64,000 nt of DNA from NCBI RefSeq assembly GCF_008386505.1, contig NZ_VUNZ01000006.1, forward strand, positions 62,001 through 126,000, in the 5' to 3' direction. The notes beneath the pieces are model-generated. The model had not been told where the DNA came from, did no database searches, and saw only the letters and a program-made list of their open reading frames with translations. Below, piece by piece: positions 8,801 through 16,260 of the stretch. Origin of the DNA: Chryseobacterium sediminis. Its GTDB lineage: Bacteria; Bacteroidota; Bacteroidia; Flavobacteriales; Weeksellaceae. Numbering within the stretch: the stretch's first letter is position 1; each line of letters opens with the position of its first letter. The position numbers were made by a program, and so were the translations under genes.

Positions 8801-8977
8801 AGAATCATTAAGTCTGGACATCATAGGGGCAAACCAATGCTCCGTGTCTCTCTGTGAGAAAAGGGTATTGGTAGCTAAAAATAAAAGGAATATTGTAAGC
8901 AGAAGCTTCCTGAGGAATAGAATTCTGTGCTTTGTTCCATTGGAATTAGGCTTATAAACAAAGTAAAAGTCTTTCAT
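5822..8977 (-). CDS. Large surface protein, tandem paralogue with T9SS type B sorting domain
   Basis: The 1051-residue product has the same order as its downstream neighbour: signal peptide, IgGFc-binding-like region, Ig-like repeats, and a type B sorting domain (ITPNGDNINDKISY, ending GWILLKNKD). Whole blocks such as SKGNPQ, CFLPKKIDEIG and GGYFAGF are shared, so the pair arose by duplication. About 24 residues precede the hydrophobic signal core (LLLTIFLLFLATNTLFSQ, residues 25-42). This is long, but there is no later ATG before the signal sequence. Expected location is the cell surface. The two genes are probably co-transcribed, this one first. Confidence 0.87.
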   Translation of the reverse strand: MKDFYFVYKPNSNGTKHRILFLRKLLLTIFLLFLATNTLFSQRDTEHWFAPMMSRLNDSNKQALFLSTDSMTPFPVTIYNNNTVIGTVTISKGNPQSFDIPMDNMITGVQSEVFKITGRGLYVKGEKPFFCTFRFSTKNHGEILTSKGKAGIGNKFYVAYGPIAVSSSNNNFTCGVLATEDNTVVTVSNYSSSVQFSNGTNGVNTPSMSFTLNKGQSYIIEGSGNQTGNQAGFIGAKIESNKPISVTNGNFNGQIINSNNGGDILMDQSIPVERLGDEFVLVKGMAPIAANVEGAIVTATENNTQVYLNDDVTPAATLNEGQFYRINSTSYNNQNSTGHYNMRIRTTKKVYVYQLMAGTSTSFVEITIGANYIPPLSCFLPKKIDEIGMINILPYYTTITPAVKLNIITESGATVTVNGTPLTPAQGPFPVTGNTNWASYSVSNVTGNITVQSTKAVTAGIAAGEGNVGYGGYFAGFSSIPVIAKKNGTCIPGMTLEVDDSYSSYQWNLNGTAIPGANSNTYTPTQPGNYTVTVSVGGSCPPATTPIYKAFSCLVNTTKALTVCSTGTPLTITPAFSSSSQTPVPGTVQITSPPANGILSVNPTTGVLTYTANTGATVDTFTYKFCGNAPEFIDCEQVKVNITVQSVNVVNTSIKACSNNGIGVFDLTTANVGGPSGSTKKYYPTLADLTAGANEITPANAYASAVPKDIYVKVSTPEGCSANAKISLLFNPSPQVRNVSLTSCYIDSMPDKGSFNLTQALVTNDTGITKEYYKTMQDAISGINVIQNPNTYISGSGTVYIKVINATGCYTISTVTLTVTLPHPSPLLKDQFICFNSTTTLDAGAGYQSYEWSTGATTPSISNAGVGNYWVILEHDHCFTKQNISIKAAPNPVIKAIDIENNKATLTVIGGQPPYLYSLDGVNWQDSNIFINLPNGQNKFYVKDSYNCEPIKVELTVINLINAITPNGDNINDKISYADFAYKKDLSFMVYDRYGNNVFTGTHFNNYTWDGMFSNKKLFTGTYWYVITWKETALQDASIKYTGWILLKNKD

Positions 8978-9006
8978 TGGATAAGTTTAAGGGGGATAAC
9001 TGCCAT

Positions 9007-9036
9007 AAAAGCGATGGATAAATACCCACCGCTTTT
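9007..9036 (-). terminator. Probable terminator of the GEVED/FN3 surface protein gene
   Basis: AAAAGCG (9007-9013) pairs with CGCTTTT (9030-9036), and the stem is extended by TGG/CCA after one mismatch. On the minus strand it lies just after the stop at 9054 and ends in a short T run. Confidence 0.5.
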
Positions 9037-9053
9037 AATGACAGAGACAACAT

Positions 9054-11345
9054 TTATTTCTTTATGGCTTTTATGGTCTTGGAAGTACCATCTTTCATTA
9101 CCATTTTTACTAAATAGACTCCTGATGCCAACTCTTTTAATGACATTGTATGATCAAAATTTCTGATATCAGTGATGAACTTACCTGAAGCATCATAAAT
9201 CATTACTGATTGTATATTTTTGCTGTTTGTGATCGTAATCAGATCAGTGAAAGGGTTAGGATATATGCTTGGTTCTGATCTTACTGCGTTGTCATGCACA
9301 TTCATAGTTTGGGTAGGGGCCCATGAAATATTATCCCAGTAATATTGTGCATTTCCTGAGAGTGCATACGTATCACGGATAGCAAGTCTTGCTCCTGCAG
9401 GAACAGTATTTGGAATGGCAACAGTGTATTCACTTGTTCCTGTAGCCGGAGTATAAGAGGTATTGGTAATGTTCAATTGCTGAATTAATATAAAAGTAGA
9501 AGCATCAGTCGGGTTAGTCACATATCCAACTTCTAATTTTCCTGTATTCACACTACAATAAGCATTCAGCTTCAGAGAGTGAGTACCTGCGTTGATATTG
9601 GAAAGTTCAGGTAATACAGCAATTGATACATCTCCCGCAGAGATACTGCGCTGTAAAATATGTCTCGTTCCAGAAAGAGCGCCACTTCCATTAATATTTA
9701 CACTTGCATTTCCTGTTATTATTCTTCCCCAACATGGAGCGTTAGTTAACAATCCTGTAGCATAAGTATCAAAATTCTCCGATAAGGTAGTAACAGGTGC
9801 GCAAAGAGTCAGAACAGAGGCAATATTACTCCATGCACTCTGATCAGAGGCACTACATCTTGATCTCACCCAAACATAATATGTTGTAGCTGAATTTAAT
9901 CCCTGTATTGTATAAGGATTTGCTGTTACTCCGGTGATTGTTGGAGCTGTTGTTGAAACAGGAGGAGTATTGTTTGTACTATAATAGATGTCATATCCCA
10001 TTGCAGGTGCAGGAGTTGGAGCTGTCCATGTAATATTTGCTGTTGCACTGGTAGCATTTGATAAAACAACGTTTGTTGGAACAAAACAGGTAGGCTTAGG
10101 TTCCCAGTAAACATTATCCCAATAGATATTCACTGATGGTACTCCTCCGTGTCTTATGGCAAGTCTTGCATTGGCAGGGACTGTATTAGGAACTACAACA
10201 CTGTATTCGTATCCATCATAAACTGTATTACTTATATTCACAGACTGAATATTGACAAATGAAGAAGCATCACTATCATTGGTAACATAACCAATATCTA
10301 ATATACCGGCAGTACTGCTCACTTTGGCTTTAAATCTTAGCCAATGGGTTCCTGCATTTACATTACTGAACGTTGGAAGTACAGCGATGGTCGCATTTGC
10401 TGCACCATTAGCACTTTGGTACATAGCTTTGCTACTATTCACACCACTACCGGAAGCAATATTCTGATATCCTGATCCCAAAATAATTCTGTCCCAGCAG
10501 TCAGCATTATTAGGCCCGGTTACTGCATTTTCAAAGTCTTCAAACATCGAAGTCTTAGCATCACATTTGGTTTTTAATATCCCCCTTAAAGACCATGCGC
10601 TTTTACTGGATGTATTACAGACTGATCTTATATAATAATAGTAAGTAGTAAAAGGCAAAAGTCCGCTGACAGGTGCTGAGGTTGTATTACTGGAACCTGA
10701 TGCCAGAGTAGAGGCATCCGGAACAGTGGTGGAAGAAGTATAATAATATTCGTAGCTTCCCGGTGCTGTAGCTGGGGCACTCCAGGAAATAACTGCAGAA
10801 TTGTTGGTAATATTGGAAGAAGTAAGAGTGGTTGGAACAAAACAGCTTGGTGAAGCTTCAACCTTCAAACTAAAATCAACAAAATTACCATAATTGTTAG
10901 GACCACATGGGTTTACCGGATTGGGAAATGATGTTCCGCTTTGTACCCTGATTCTATAAATTCCTACTGCCTGAGAAGGAGGAATGAAAATCAGGTCATC
11001 AACCACTGAATAGTTGGAAGGGCTCAGTGCGTTTTCATAAAAATCATCAAAATCTCCATCATTATTCCAGTCGATCCAGACATAAGACTTTGCAGATCCT
11101 ACAAAATCAAGGTGAACGTTCATTGTTCCTCCCGGATAAGAAGTTACAATCTGGCTGGAAGAATTATCTACATAAGCCTGATATGCAGTAGCTGTATAAT
11201 ATAAAGCTCCCTGATCCGAAAAAACGGCATTTTTTAAATAATAGGCCTGACTGGAAGTGCCGGCTGTAGGAACACAATAAGTCTGCGCATTGAGTTGGTA
11301 AACTGACAGGAAGAAAATCATCCATAATAAGTAGTTTTTTCTCAT
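9054..11345 (-). CDS. Surface protein with GEVED, two FN3 domains and T9SS type A sorting domain
   Basis: The 763-residue product has a signal peptide to about residue 21 and a GEVED-like domain (VWIDWNNDGDFDDF near 89). Two repeats of a fibronectin type III domain (starting SCFVPTTL near 167 and TCFVPTNV near 422) are each followed by a jelly-roll, MAM-like region (CWDRIILGSG and CWGRIITGNA). The end is a type A sorting domain (YPNPFTD, then IYDASGKFI, then LASGVYLVKM). It should be exported by Sec plus T9SS. Binding of glycan or protein at the surface is likely, but no catalytic site is visible. The repeated FN3/jelly-roll unit shows internal duplication. Confidence 0.88.
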   Translation of the reverse strand: MRKNYLLWMIFFLSVYQLNAQTYCVPTAGTSSQAYYLKNAVFSDQGALYYTATAYQAYVDNSSSQIVTSYPGGTMNVHLDFVGSAKSYVWIDWNNDGDFDDFYENALSPSNYSVVDDLIFIPPSQAVGIYRIRVQSGTSFPNPVNPCGPNNYGNFVDFSLKVEASPSCFVPTTLTSSNITNNSAVISWSAPATAPGSYEYYYTSSTTVPDASTLASGSSNTTSAPVSGLLPFTTYYYYIRSVCNTSSKSAWSLRGILKTKCDAKTSMFEDFENAVTGPNNADCWDRIILGSGYQNIASGSGVNSSKAMYQSANGAANATIAVLPTFSNVNAGTHWLRFKAKVSSTAGILDIGYVTNDSDASSFVNIQSVNISNTVYDGYEYSVVVPNTVPANARLAIRHGGVPSVNIYWDNVYWEPKPTCFVPTNVVLSNATSATANITWTAPTPAPAMGYDIYYSTNNTPPVSTTAPTITGVTANPYTIQGLNSATTYYVWVRSRCSASDQSAWSNIASVLTLCAPVTTLSENFDTYATGLLTNAPCWGRIITGNASVNINGSGALSGTRHILQRSISAGDVSIAVLPELSNINAGTHSLKLNAYCSVNTGKLEVGYVTNPTDASTFILIQQLNITNTSYTPATGTSEYTVAIPNTVPAGARLAIRDTYALSGNAQYYWDNISWAPTQTMNVHDNAVRSEPSIYPNPFTDLITITNSKNIQSVMIYDASGKFITDIRNFDHTMSLKELASGVYLVKMVMKDGTSKTIKAIKK

Positions 11346-11771
11346 TTTTTTTTCTTTTTTAAGTTTGATTACCGGCTTTATTGTCAGATTTTTCCTTAAT
11401 AATGAGCGGTAGAATTAATTGTTTTGCAGTACGTTTTTTATTTCTTTTCTACATCAATGGATGTAGAGTATTGATTTGTTTAAAAAAAAATCATATCTTA
11501 GATGATAGTGATGTTTTCTTTAATTTTTTATAAAATTAATGGTTGATAAGTGTGATGATTTCATTGAAATTTGAGAATAATTCTAATATTTTCAATCAAC
11601 TTAAAGGTTTGAACAATATTAGCGTTATATTTGCCCCCCATCAAGGAATGTGCTTGCATAATTCGCTGATTTTACAAGGATTTAAAAATTAAAACACTGT
11701 AAGTCAGGTTGTTGTACACAAGTGATTTAAAAGGAGTAATAATAGAAATTTCAGTTAAAAACAGTGGGAAA
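11346..11771. other. Intergenic region between divergent genes
   Basis: These 426 bases separate the minus-strand surface protein gene from the plus-strand TPR/AraC regulator. The DNA is very AT-rich, with several T and A runs. Only one convincing site was found, the -7 box at 11626-11633. No RNA gene or repeat was recognised. Confidence 0.5.
11626..11633 (+). promoter_or_regulatory. -7 promoter box before the TPR/AraC regulator
   Basis: TATATTTG matches TAnnTTTG. A TTG at 11609-11611 lies 14 bases upstream, which is shorter than usual. The leader to the ATG at 11772 would be about 130 bases. Confidence 0.4.
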
Positions 11772-13385
11772 ATGATCCTCATGTTAAAAAAAATACTGAA
11801 AAGTAATATAGCAATATTGTTTTTCATTTTGTGGTGCCCGGTTTTTCTAAACGGGCAGGCAGCTCCGGATTTTAGTATTTTAACTGATAAAGCATTTCAG
11901 AAATTATATCAGAATCCGGAAGAATGTATCAGCTATTCACAGAGCCTTCTGATTAGTGATAAAAATATAGAGCATAAAGTCATTCTCCGAAATATTATTT
12001 CACAGGCGTATGCTTTGCAGGGAAATTATGTACAGTCAGTAAGTATTTCCAATCAGAAAGATGATGATGATATAAAAGGAAACCTTTCCCATTTTATCCA
12101 GTTGTTTGATGATTATAATCTGGCAGATCAGTATCAGAACTTAGGATTATATGGGCAGTCGAAAGAAATCATTGCAGGTATTTTAAAAGACCCGAAACTC
12201 TTACAGAGCAATAATCCCAAAGAGCGTATGGTGCTTGCCAAGCTGTTTCAGCTTCAGGCGATAAATGCGGGAATTACTAGAAATTATAATTCCGCTTTAC
12301 TGAATATTGATAAGAGTAATTCTTACCTTAATAATAACAATGAAGAGAATAGGATTATCAAATGGGAAAATATTATATTCCGGTCTACTTTTCTGATGCG
12401 GCAGAATAAGCTGGAAGAATCCAAGAAATTACTTGATAATGTTATTCAGGATGTTGAAAAACATGGGAATAATGCTTTTATCTCCGCATTTGCCTATGAA
12501 AGTATGTCCCGATATTACTTTCTCAAAGCAGATTATAATGGCGCTGTAAAACAACTTGAAATAGGGTTTTCAGAAATTGAAAACCTTCCTTATAATGATC
12601 TGAAAATCATATTTTATGAATTGTTTGCCCGTAGCTATCTGGCCCTCAATAATGATGGAAAATACTATTATTACAATAATTTATACACAGATTTAAAAGC
12701 AAAACTGGATTCCAATAAAAAAGAAGGGATACAGTATGTTGTAAAACTACTGGAAACATATCATCATAAAAACCTTGAATTCCAGGAGCAGAATAAAGAG
12801 AAACAGCTTAAGACTGCTGGGATTATTATTTTAATTCTTATGGCGGGAATGATTGCTTATTTTCTGAGTGAATCATCAAGAAGCAGACATCTCAAAAAAC
12901 AGCTTGATTTTTTTGAAAAACTGAAAATAAAAGAAGAATCTTCAGGTATTGTGATTGAAGTGCCGAAAGAAGAAGAGGTGGCAAAGGAAAATAAAAATCA
13001 GGAAAAGGATCCCTCCAAAATTTCAAAAGAAAAAGAAGTAGAAATTCTGGAAAAGCTTAAAGACTGGGAAAAATCCGACAGTTATCTGAATAAAAACCTG
13101 TCACTGGCTATTCTTTCTGCTCAGACAGGTATTAATACAAAATATTTGTCGGAAGTGATCAATAATAACAAAGGCAAGAACTTTAACGGCTATATTAATG
13201 AACTTAGGATTGATCACATTGCGCGTCTTCTGAAAACAGATCCAGCCTATCTGAATTATAAAGTAAGTTATCTGGCAGAATATGCAGGATTTTCATCGCA
13301 TGGTGCATTTACAAATGTGTTTAAATCTATCACAGGTATGTCTCCCAATACTTACATTCAGGAAATTATAAAAAATAAAAACTGA
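11772..13385 (+). CDS. TPR-containing, membrane-anchored AraC-type transcriptional regulator
   Basis: From the ATG at 11772 the product has 537 residues. An upstream ATG at 11709 is in frame but would put 21 extra residues before the signal sequence, so the later start is preferred. An N-terminal signal or anchor (ILFFILWCPVFL) is followed by a helical, TPR-like region and a transmembrane segment (TAGIIILILMAGMIAYFL). A charged linker leads to a C-terminal AraC/XylS helix-turn-helix (LSLAILSAQTGIN, then LAEYAGFSSHGAFTNVFK, then GMSPNTYI). Such proteins sense a periplasmic signal and act on DNA from the membrane. The stop overlaps the next start by one base. Confidence 0.88.
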   Translation: MILMLKKILKSNIAILFFILWCPVFLNGQAAPDFSILTDKAFQKLYQNPEECISYSQSLLISDKNIEHKVILRNIISQAYALQGNYVQSVSISNQKDDDDIKGNLSHFIQLFDDYNLADQYQNLGLYGQSKEIIAGILKDPKLLQSNNPKERMVLAKLFQLQAINAGITRNYNSALLNIDKSNSYLNNNNEENRIIKWENIIFRSTFLMRQNKLEESKKLLDNVIQDVEKHGNNAFISAFAYESMSRYYFLKADYNGAVKQLEIGFSEIENLPYNDLKIIFYELFARSYLALNNDGKYYYYNNLYTDLKAKLDSNKKEGIQYVVKLLETYHHKNLEFQEQNKEKQLKTAGIIILILMAGMIAYFLSESSRSRHLKKQLDFFEKLKIKEESSGIVIEVPKEEEVAKENKNQEKDPSKISKEKEVEILEKLKDWEKSDSYLNKNLSLAILSAQTGINTKYLSEVINNNKGKNFNGYINELRIDHIARLLKTDPAYLNYKVSYLAEYAGFSSHGAFTNVFKSITGMSPNTYIQEIIKNKN

Positions 13386-14515
13386 TGAAATTCTTTTTCC
13401 ATATTATTTTGCTGTGTGTTCTGTTTTTTCAGGCACCTCTTTTCGGGCAGAAAATTTCTGATGATTCCTTGATGAAGATTGCCAACCAGGAGATTTATAA
13501 TAATCCGGATTATGCCATTAGCATTGGAAAGAAACTGCTTCAAAAAGAAAATAATCTTGATAAATCCATTAAGATTTATCTGATTTTGTCCACTGCTGGA
13601 ATTGCCAAAAGAAACTTTGATGAATCTCTGCAATATATTTTAAAAGCAAGGGAGTTGCTGCAGAAAACAAACGACCCTAAAATTCATACGAGTTTTTTGA
13701 TTGCAGCTGCGATGCAGTACCAGCAGATGGAACTTTTCAGTAAAAGTCTTGAAACACTGGATGAGGCTGATGAATATTTGGCGAAACTACCTGAAGATTC
13801 CTATCTGAAAAATTTTGAAACAGCCAGAAGCTTTGCCCTGCGGGGAATGATCTATAAAAGCCAGTCGAACCCGGAAATTGCTCTTCAGGAATTTTTGATT
13901 GCCATCAGAAATTTTGAAAAAATACAAGAAAAAGAGAAAACATACTTTAACCAGAGTATCATCTATTACAATATTGGTCATTGTTATCTCGATCTTAATC
14001 AACCGGACAATGCCGGAACATCGTTCATGAAATCTATGAATCTGGCAGAATTGATTAAAGCTAAAAGTCTTGAAGCGTTTGCTTTAAAAGGGTTGGCAGA
14101 GATGAACAAACAAAAACACCAGAATCAGAAAGCATTGGAACTGCTGATAAAAGCTGAAAATTTAGGTAAAGAAGCGGACGATCTGTCCCTTAATGAAGGC
14201 ATTTATAAAGAAATGGCGGATAATTATCTGGCGATGGGGAATCCCAATCTTTATCAGGTCTACAGCAGAAAATACTTGGAAACGAAATTTAAAAGGGAGC
14301 AGAGCGAATTAAGCTCCATCAATCACGCTATTGATGTTCACAATATGGAAACTCAAAAGAAAAGTAACAAGCTAATAACCCGATATAATTATTTTATTGC
14401 AGGGCTGATTATTATCGGGCTTTTTATACTAAGTATCTTTTTCTATTTTGTTATGAAGATCAGAAAGCGAAATAAGAAATATCAGGATGAAATTAAGCAG
14501 CTTATCAGGGATTAG
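13385..14515 (+). CDS. TPR protein with signal peptide and C-terminal membrane anchor, lacking a DNA-binding domain
   Basis: The 376-residue product has a signal peptide (cleavage after PLFGQ), a run of TPR-like helices and a transmembrane segment (YFIAGLIIIGLFILSIFFYF). It then ends with about 20 basic residues (KIRKRNKKYQDEIKQ). Its layout copies the N-terminal two thirds of the upstream regulator but has no helix-turn-helix. It starts within the upstream stop codon, so the two are translationally coupled. It could be a partner or modulator of that regulator, or a degenerated paralogue. No remnant of a DNA-binding domain is visible downstream, where a terminator follows. Confidence 0.8.
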   Translation: MKFFFHIILLCVLFFQAPLFGQKISDDSLMKIANQEIYNNPDYAISIGKKLLQKENNLDKSIKIYLILSTAGIAKRNFDESLQYILKARELLQKTNDPKIHTSFLIAAAMQYQQMELFSKSLETLDEADEYLAKLPEDSYLKNFETARSFALRGMIYKSQSNPEIALQEFLIAIRNFEKIQEKEKTYFNQSIIYYNIGHCYLDLNQPDNAGTSFMKSMNLAELIKAKSLEAFALKGLAEMNKQKHQNQKALELLIKAENLGKEADDLSLNEGIYKEMADNYLAMGNPNLYQVYSRKYLETKFKREQSELSSINHAIDVHNMETQKKSNKLITRYNYFIAGLIIIGLFILSIFFYFVMKIRKRNKKYQDEIKQLIRD

Positions 14516-14580
14516 ACAGAGGAAATTTAATGATTTCTGTATAAAATAAATAGTGAAGATAATTTCTACGAAACATCTAG

Positions 14581-14635
14581 AAACAAAAAAGACTCACTAA
14601 AAAATAGTGAGTCTTTAAGTGAGCGCGAAAGGATT
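14581..14635. repeat. 55-bp direct repeat, copy 1 (tRNA 3' end plus terminator)
   Basis: It is identical over 55 bases to 14708-14762. The repeat holds a strong hairpin and the acceptor and T-arm 3' part of tRNA-Arg. It marks a tandem duplication of the tRNA-Arg gene with its terminator. Confidence 0.9.
14588..14616. terminator. Terminator hairpin, copy 1
   Basis: AAAGACTCACTA (14588-14599) pairs with TAGTGAGTCTTT (14605-14616) around an A5 loop. It can serve the plus-strand TPR gene ending at 14515 and the minus-strand tRNA transcript. Confidence 0.75.
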
Positions 14636-14695
14636 GAAAATATTACCGTCCCGATTTACAAATCGGGATGCTCTATCCTTGCTGATTTTTACATG
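14621..14695 (-). pseudogene. Decayed tRNA-Arg copy
   Basis: This 75-base stretch aligns with tRNA-Arg at 14747-14820. The 3' acceptor strand (GAGCGCG on the plus strand) and GATAGAGCAT of the D arm survive. The T loop is altered. The 5' acceptor strand no longer pairs with the 3' strand, and the D stem is broken. The anticodon region is replaced by the inverted repeat CCCGATTT/AATCGGG, with an oversized loop. No anticodon can be assigned. It is a relic of a tandem tRNA duplication. Confidence 0.75.
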
Positions 14696-14707
14696 AATTT
14701 GTTATAA

Positions 14708-14762
14708 AAACAAAAAAGACTCACTAAAAAATAGTGAGTCTTTAAGTGAGCGCGAAAGGATT
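14708..14762. repeat. 55-bp direct repeat, copy 2
   Basis: This is the intact partner of 14581-14635. It covers the terminator and the 3' end of the functional tRNA-Arg. Confidence 0.9.
14715..14743 (-). terminator. Terminator of the tRNA cluster
   Basis: The same 12-bp stem as at 14588 lies 3 bases beyond the 3' end of tRNA-Arg. On the minus strand it is followed by a T run. Confidence 0.8.
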
Positions 14763-14820
14763 CGAACCTTTGACCGTCTGCTTAGAAGGCAGATGCTCTA
14801 TCCAGCTGAGCTACGCACCC
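14747..14820 (-). tRNA. tRNA-Arg (anticodon TCT)
   Basis: The cloverleaf is complete: acceptor GGGTGCG with CGCGCTC (wobbles included), D arm GCTC/GAGC, anticodon stem TCTGC/GCAGA with loop CTTCTAA, and T arm with loop TTCGAAT. CCA is not encoded. It reads AGA codons, the most used Arg codon in this genome as judged from the genes here. Confidence 0.95.
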
Positions 14821-14824
14821 ATTA

Positions 14825-14845
14825 AGTAGTTTTGAGAAAACTACT
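14825..14845. other. Hairpin between tRNA-Pro and tRNA-Arg
   Basis: AGTAGTTTT (14825-14833) and AAAACTACT (14837-14845) form a perfect 9-bp stem with a 3-base loop in the 32-base spacer. It may guide processing of the tRNA precursor or attenuate it. Confidence 0.5.
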
Positions 14846-14852
14846 AAAACAG

Positions 14853-14927
14853 TCGGGGCGGCAGGATTCGAACCTGCGACCTCCTGGTCCCAAACCAGGC
14901 GCGATGACCGGACTACGCTACGCCCCG
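14853..14927 (-). tRNA. tRNA-Pro (anticodon TGG)
   Basis: Acceptor CGGGGCG pairs with CGCCCCG. The anticodon stem CCTGG/CCAGG carries the loop TTTGGGA, giving anticodon TGG. The T arm GCAGG-TTCGAAT-CCTGC is intact. It is 75 bases long, with no encoded CCA. Confidence 0.95.
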
Positions 14928-14942
14928 AATATATAAGAAGAG

Positions 14943-15027
14943 CGGAGGGTAAGGGATTCGAACCCTTGCGACACTTTCGCGTCGACAGTTTAGCAAACTG
15001 CTCCGTTAACCACTCCGGCAACCCTCC
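14943..15027 (-). tRNA. tRNA-Ser (anticodon GCT)
   Basis: Acceptor GGAGGGT pairs with ACCCTCC. The anticodon loop TTGCTAA gives GCT. A long variable arm (CGACGCGAAAGTGTCG) follows, as expected for a class II tRNA, and the T arm is intact. It is first in the Ser-Pro-Arg transcript. Confidence 0.95.
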
Positions 15028-15071
15028 TTTTTGTTGATTTTTTAATGATCGTTGTTCCGTTATTGCGAGTG

Positions 15072-15103
15072 CAAATATAGAACAGATTTCTTTATTTACC
15101 AAA
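15072..15103 (-). promoter_or_regulatory. Promoter of the tRNA cluster
   Basis: Read on the minus strand, TTTG (15100-15103) and TATATTTG (15072-15079) are 20 bases apart. This is a near-ideal Bacteroidetes promoter 45 bases before tRNA-Ser. Confidence 0.75.
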
Positions 15104-15125
15104 TAAAATTCAAGAAAATTTTGTG

Positions 15126-15133
15126 TATTTTTG
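15126..15133 (+). promoter_or_regulatory. -7 promoter box of the amidase gene
   Basis: TATTTTTG lies 30 bases before the ATG at 15163. It argues for that start over the open frame that extends upstream. Confidence 0.5.
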
Positions 15134-15162
15134 AAGTAATAAATCATCCAAAAACCAAACTG

Positions 15163-16188
15163 ATGCGTAAGACATTATATATCATCGGATTAAGCACATT
15201 TGTTTTTTCATGTACTTCTCAGCAAAATGTGAAAAAAAATACTTACAAACCGAAAACCCCGATAACACAGGCGAAACCGACGGTTCAGACAACACCTCCG
15301 GTTGCTCCGAAACCAAAAGTAGTATCCGATCGTGGAGTGGACTTTTTTACTACTAATATAGCAGACCCAACAAAAAATGATAACACGGCAAGTTATGGCT
15401 CTATTGTATCTGCAAAACCAGGAGGATATAAAGTTGTAAAGACTTATTTTCCCGCAGTAGCCCAAAACTTCAGACAACGTTATTTAATATTACATTATAC
15501 AGCACTTCCGGACGATAAGTCAATTACCGTTCTTACTCAGCAAGCGGTGAGTGCCCACTATCTGGTAAACAATACAGGCGATAACGAAATCTATCAGTTG
15601 GTAGATGAAAATAAAAGAGCATACCATGCAGGAGTAAGCGCATGGAGAAATGACAAAAATCTTAATGATACTTCTATCGGTATTGAAATTGTGAATGCCG
15701 GCTATACTACAGATGCAGCAGGGAAAAGAACATTTGCTCCTTTTAGTGATGATCAGGTGAAAAAAGTAGCAGCATTGGTGAAAGATATTGTGGCAAGATA
15801 TCAGATTCAGCCTACTTATGTACTTGCCCATTCAGATATTGCTCCTACAAGAAAACAGGATCCGGGACCTATGTTCCCATGGAAAAAACTGTATGATGAA
15901 TACCAGATTGGGATGTGGTATGATGAAGCAGCCAAGCAAACTTATCTTGAGGCCGCTCAGGCAGATATTACCACAAGATATAATGAAGCCAGCTTTATTT
16001 TCCTTATTCAGACTTCATTACAGAAATTTGGATACGGATTGGAGTCTAGCGGAACATGGGATGATGCTACCAAGAAAACAATTGAAGCATTCCAGTACCA
16101 CTTCCGTCCGCAAAATTATGACGGAATTATGGATGCCGAAACATGGGCAATACTGCAAGCTTTAAACCAAAAATATCCAGTAAAATAA
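15163..16188 (+). CDS. N-acetylmuramoyl-L-alanine amidase, lipoprotein
   Basis: The start at 15163 gives 341 residues beginning with a lipoprotein signal (FVFSC, Cys at about 17). The frame is open further upstream, but that part crosses the tRNA promoter. A Pro/Lys-rich linker leads to an Amidase_2 (AmpD-like) domain with the zinc ligands LHYTA and LAHSDIAP and the element DPGPMFPW. A C-terminal helical domain (LQKFGYGLESSGTWDD to DGIMDAETWAIL) is a peptidoglycan-binding type 1 module. It should cleave the bond between MurNAc and L-Ala of peptidoglycan from the periplasmic face of a membrane, for wall turnover or recycling. It stands alone. Confidence 0.93.
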   Translation: MRKTLYIIGLSTFVFSCTSQQNVKKNTYKPKTPITQAKPTVQTTPPVAPKPKVVSDRGVDFFTTNIADPTKNDNTASYGSIVSAKPGGYKVVKTYFPAVAQNFRQRYLILHYTALPDDKSITVLTQQAVSAHYLVNNTGDNEIYQLVDENKRAYHAGVSAWRNDKNLNDTSIGIEIVNAGYTTDAAGKRTFAPFSDDQVKKVAALVKDIVARYQIQPTYVLAHSDIAPTRKQDPGPMFPWKKLYDEYQIGMWYDEAAKQTYLEAAQADITTRYNEASFIFLIQTSLQKFGYGLESSGTWDDATKKTIEAFQYHFRPQNYDGIMDAETWAILQALNQKYPVK

Positions 16189-16196
16189 TTCAAATT

Positions 16197-16221
16197 AAAG
16201 CGCATCGGTTAGATGCGTTTT
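16197..16221 (+). terminator. Terminator after the amidase gene
   Basis: CGCATC (16201-16206) pairs with GATGCG (16212-16217). The stem is flanked by an A run and followed by TTTTTG. Confidence 0.65.
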
Positions 16222-16260
16222 TGCTATCTTTAAACGATCAAAAACAGTAAAATATCTGTA

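Noticed and set aside
3000..11000. Long open frames on the plus strand opposite the surface proteins
   Set aside because: They are antisense shadows with no family match or start signal, explained by the codon use of the repeat-rich genes.
14782..15147. Minus-strand open frame across the tRNA genes
   Set aside because: It runs through tRNA-Arg, tRNA-Pro and tRNA-Ser, so it is an artefact of structured RNA sequence.
15052..15162. Longer N-terminus for the amidase from an ATG at 15052
   Set aside because: This stretch holds the tRNA promoter and precedes an intact lipoprotein signal, so the ATG at 15163 is the real start.
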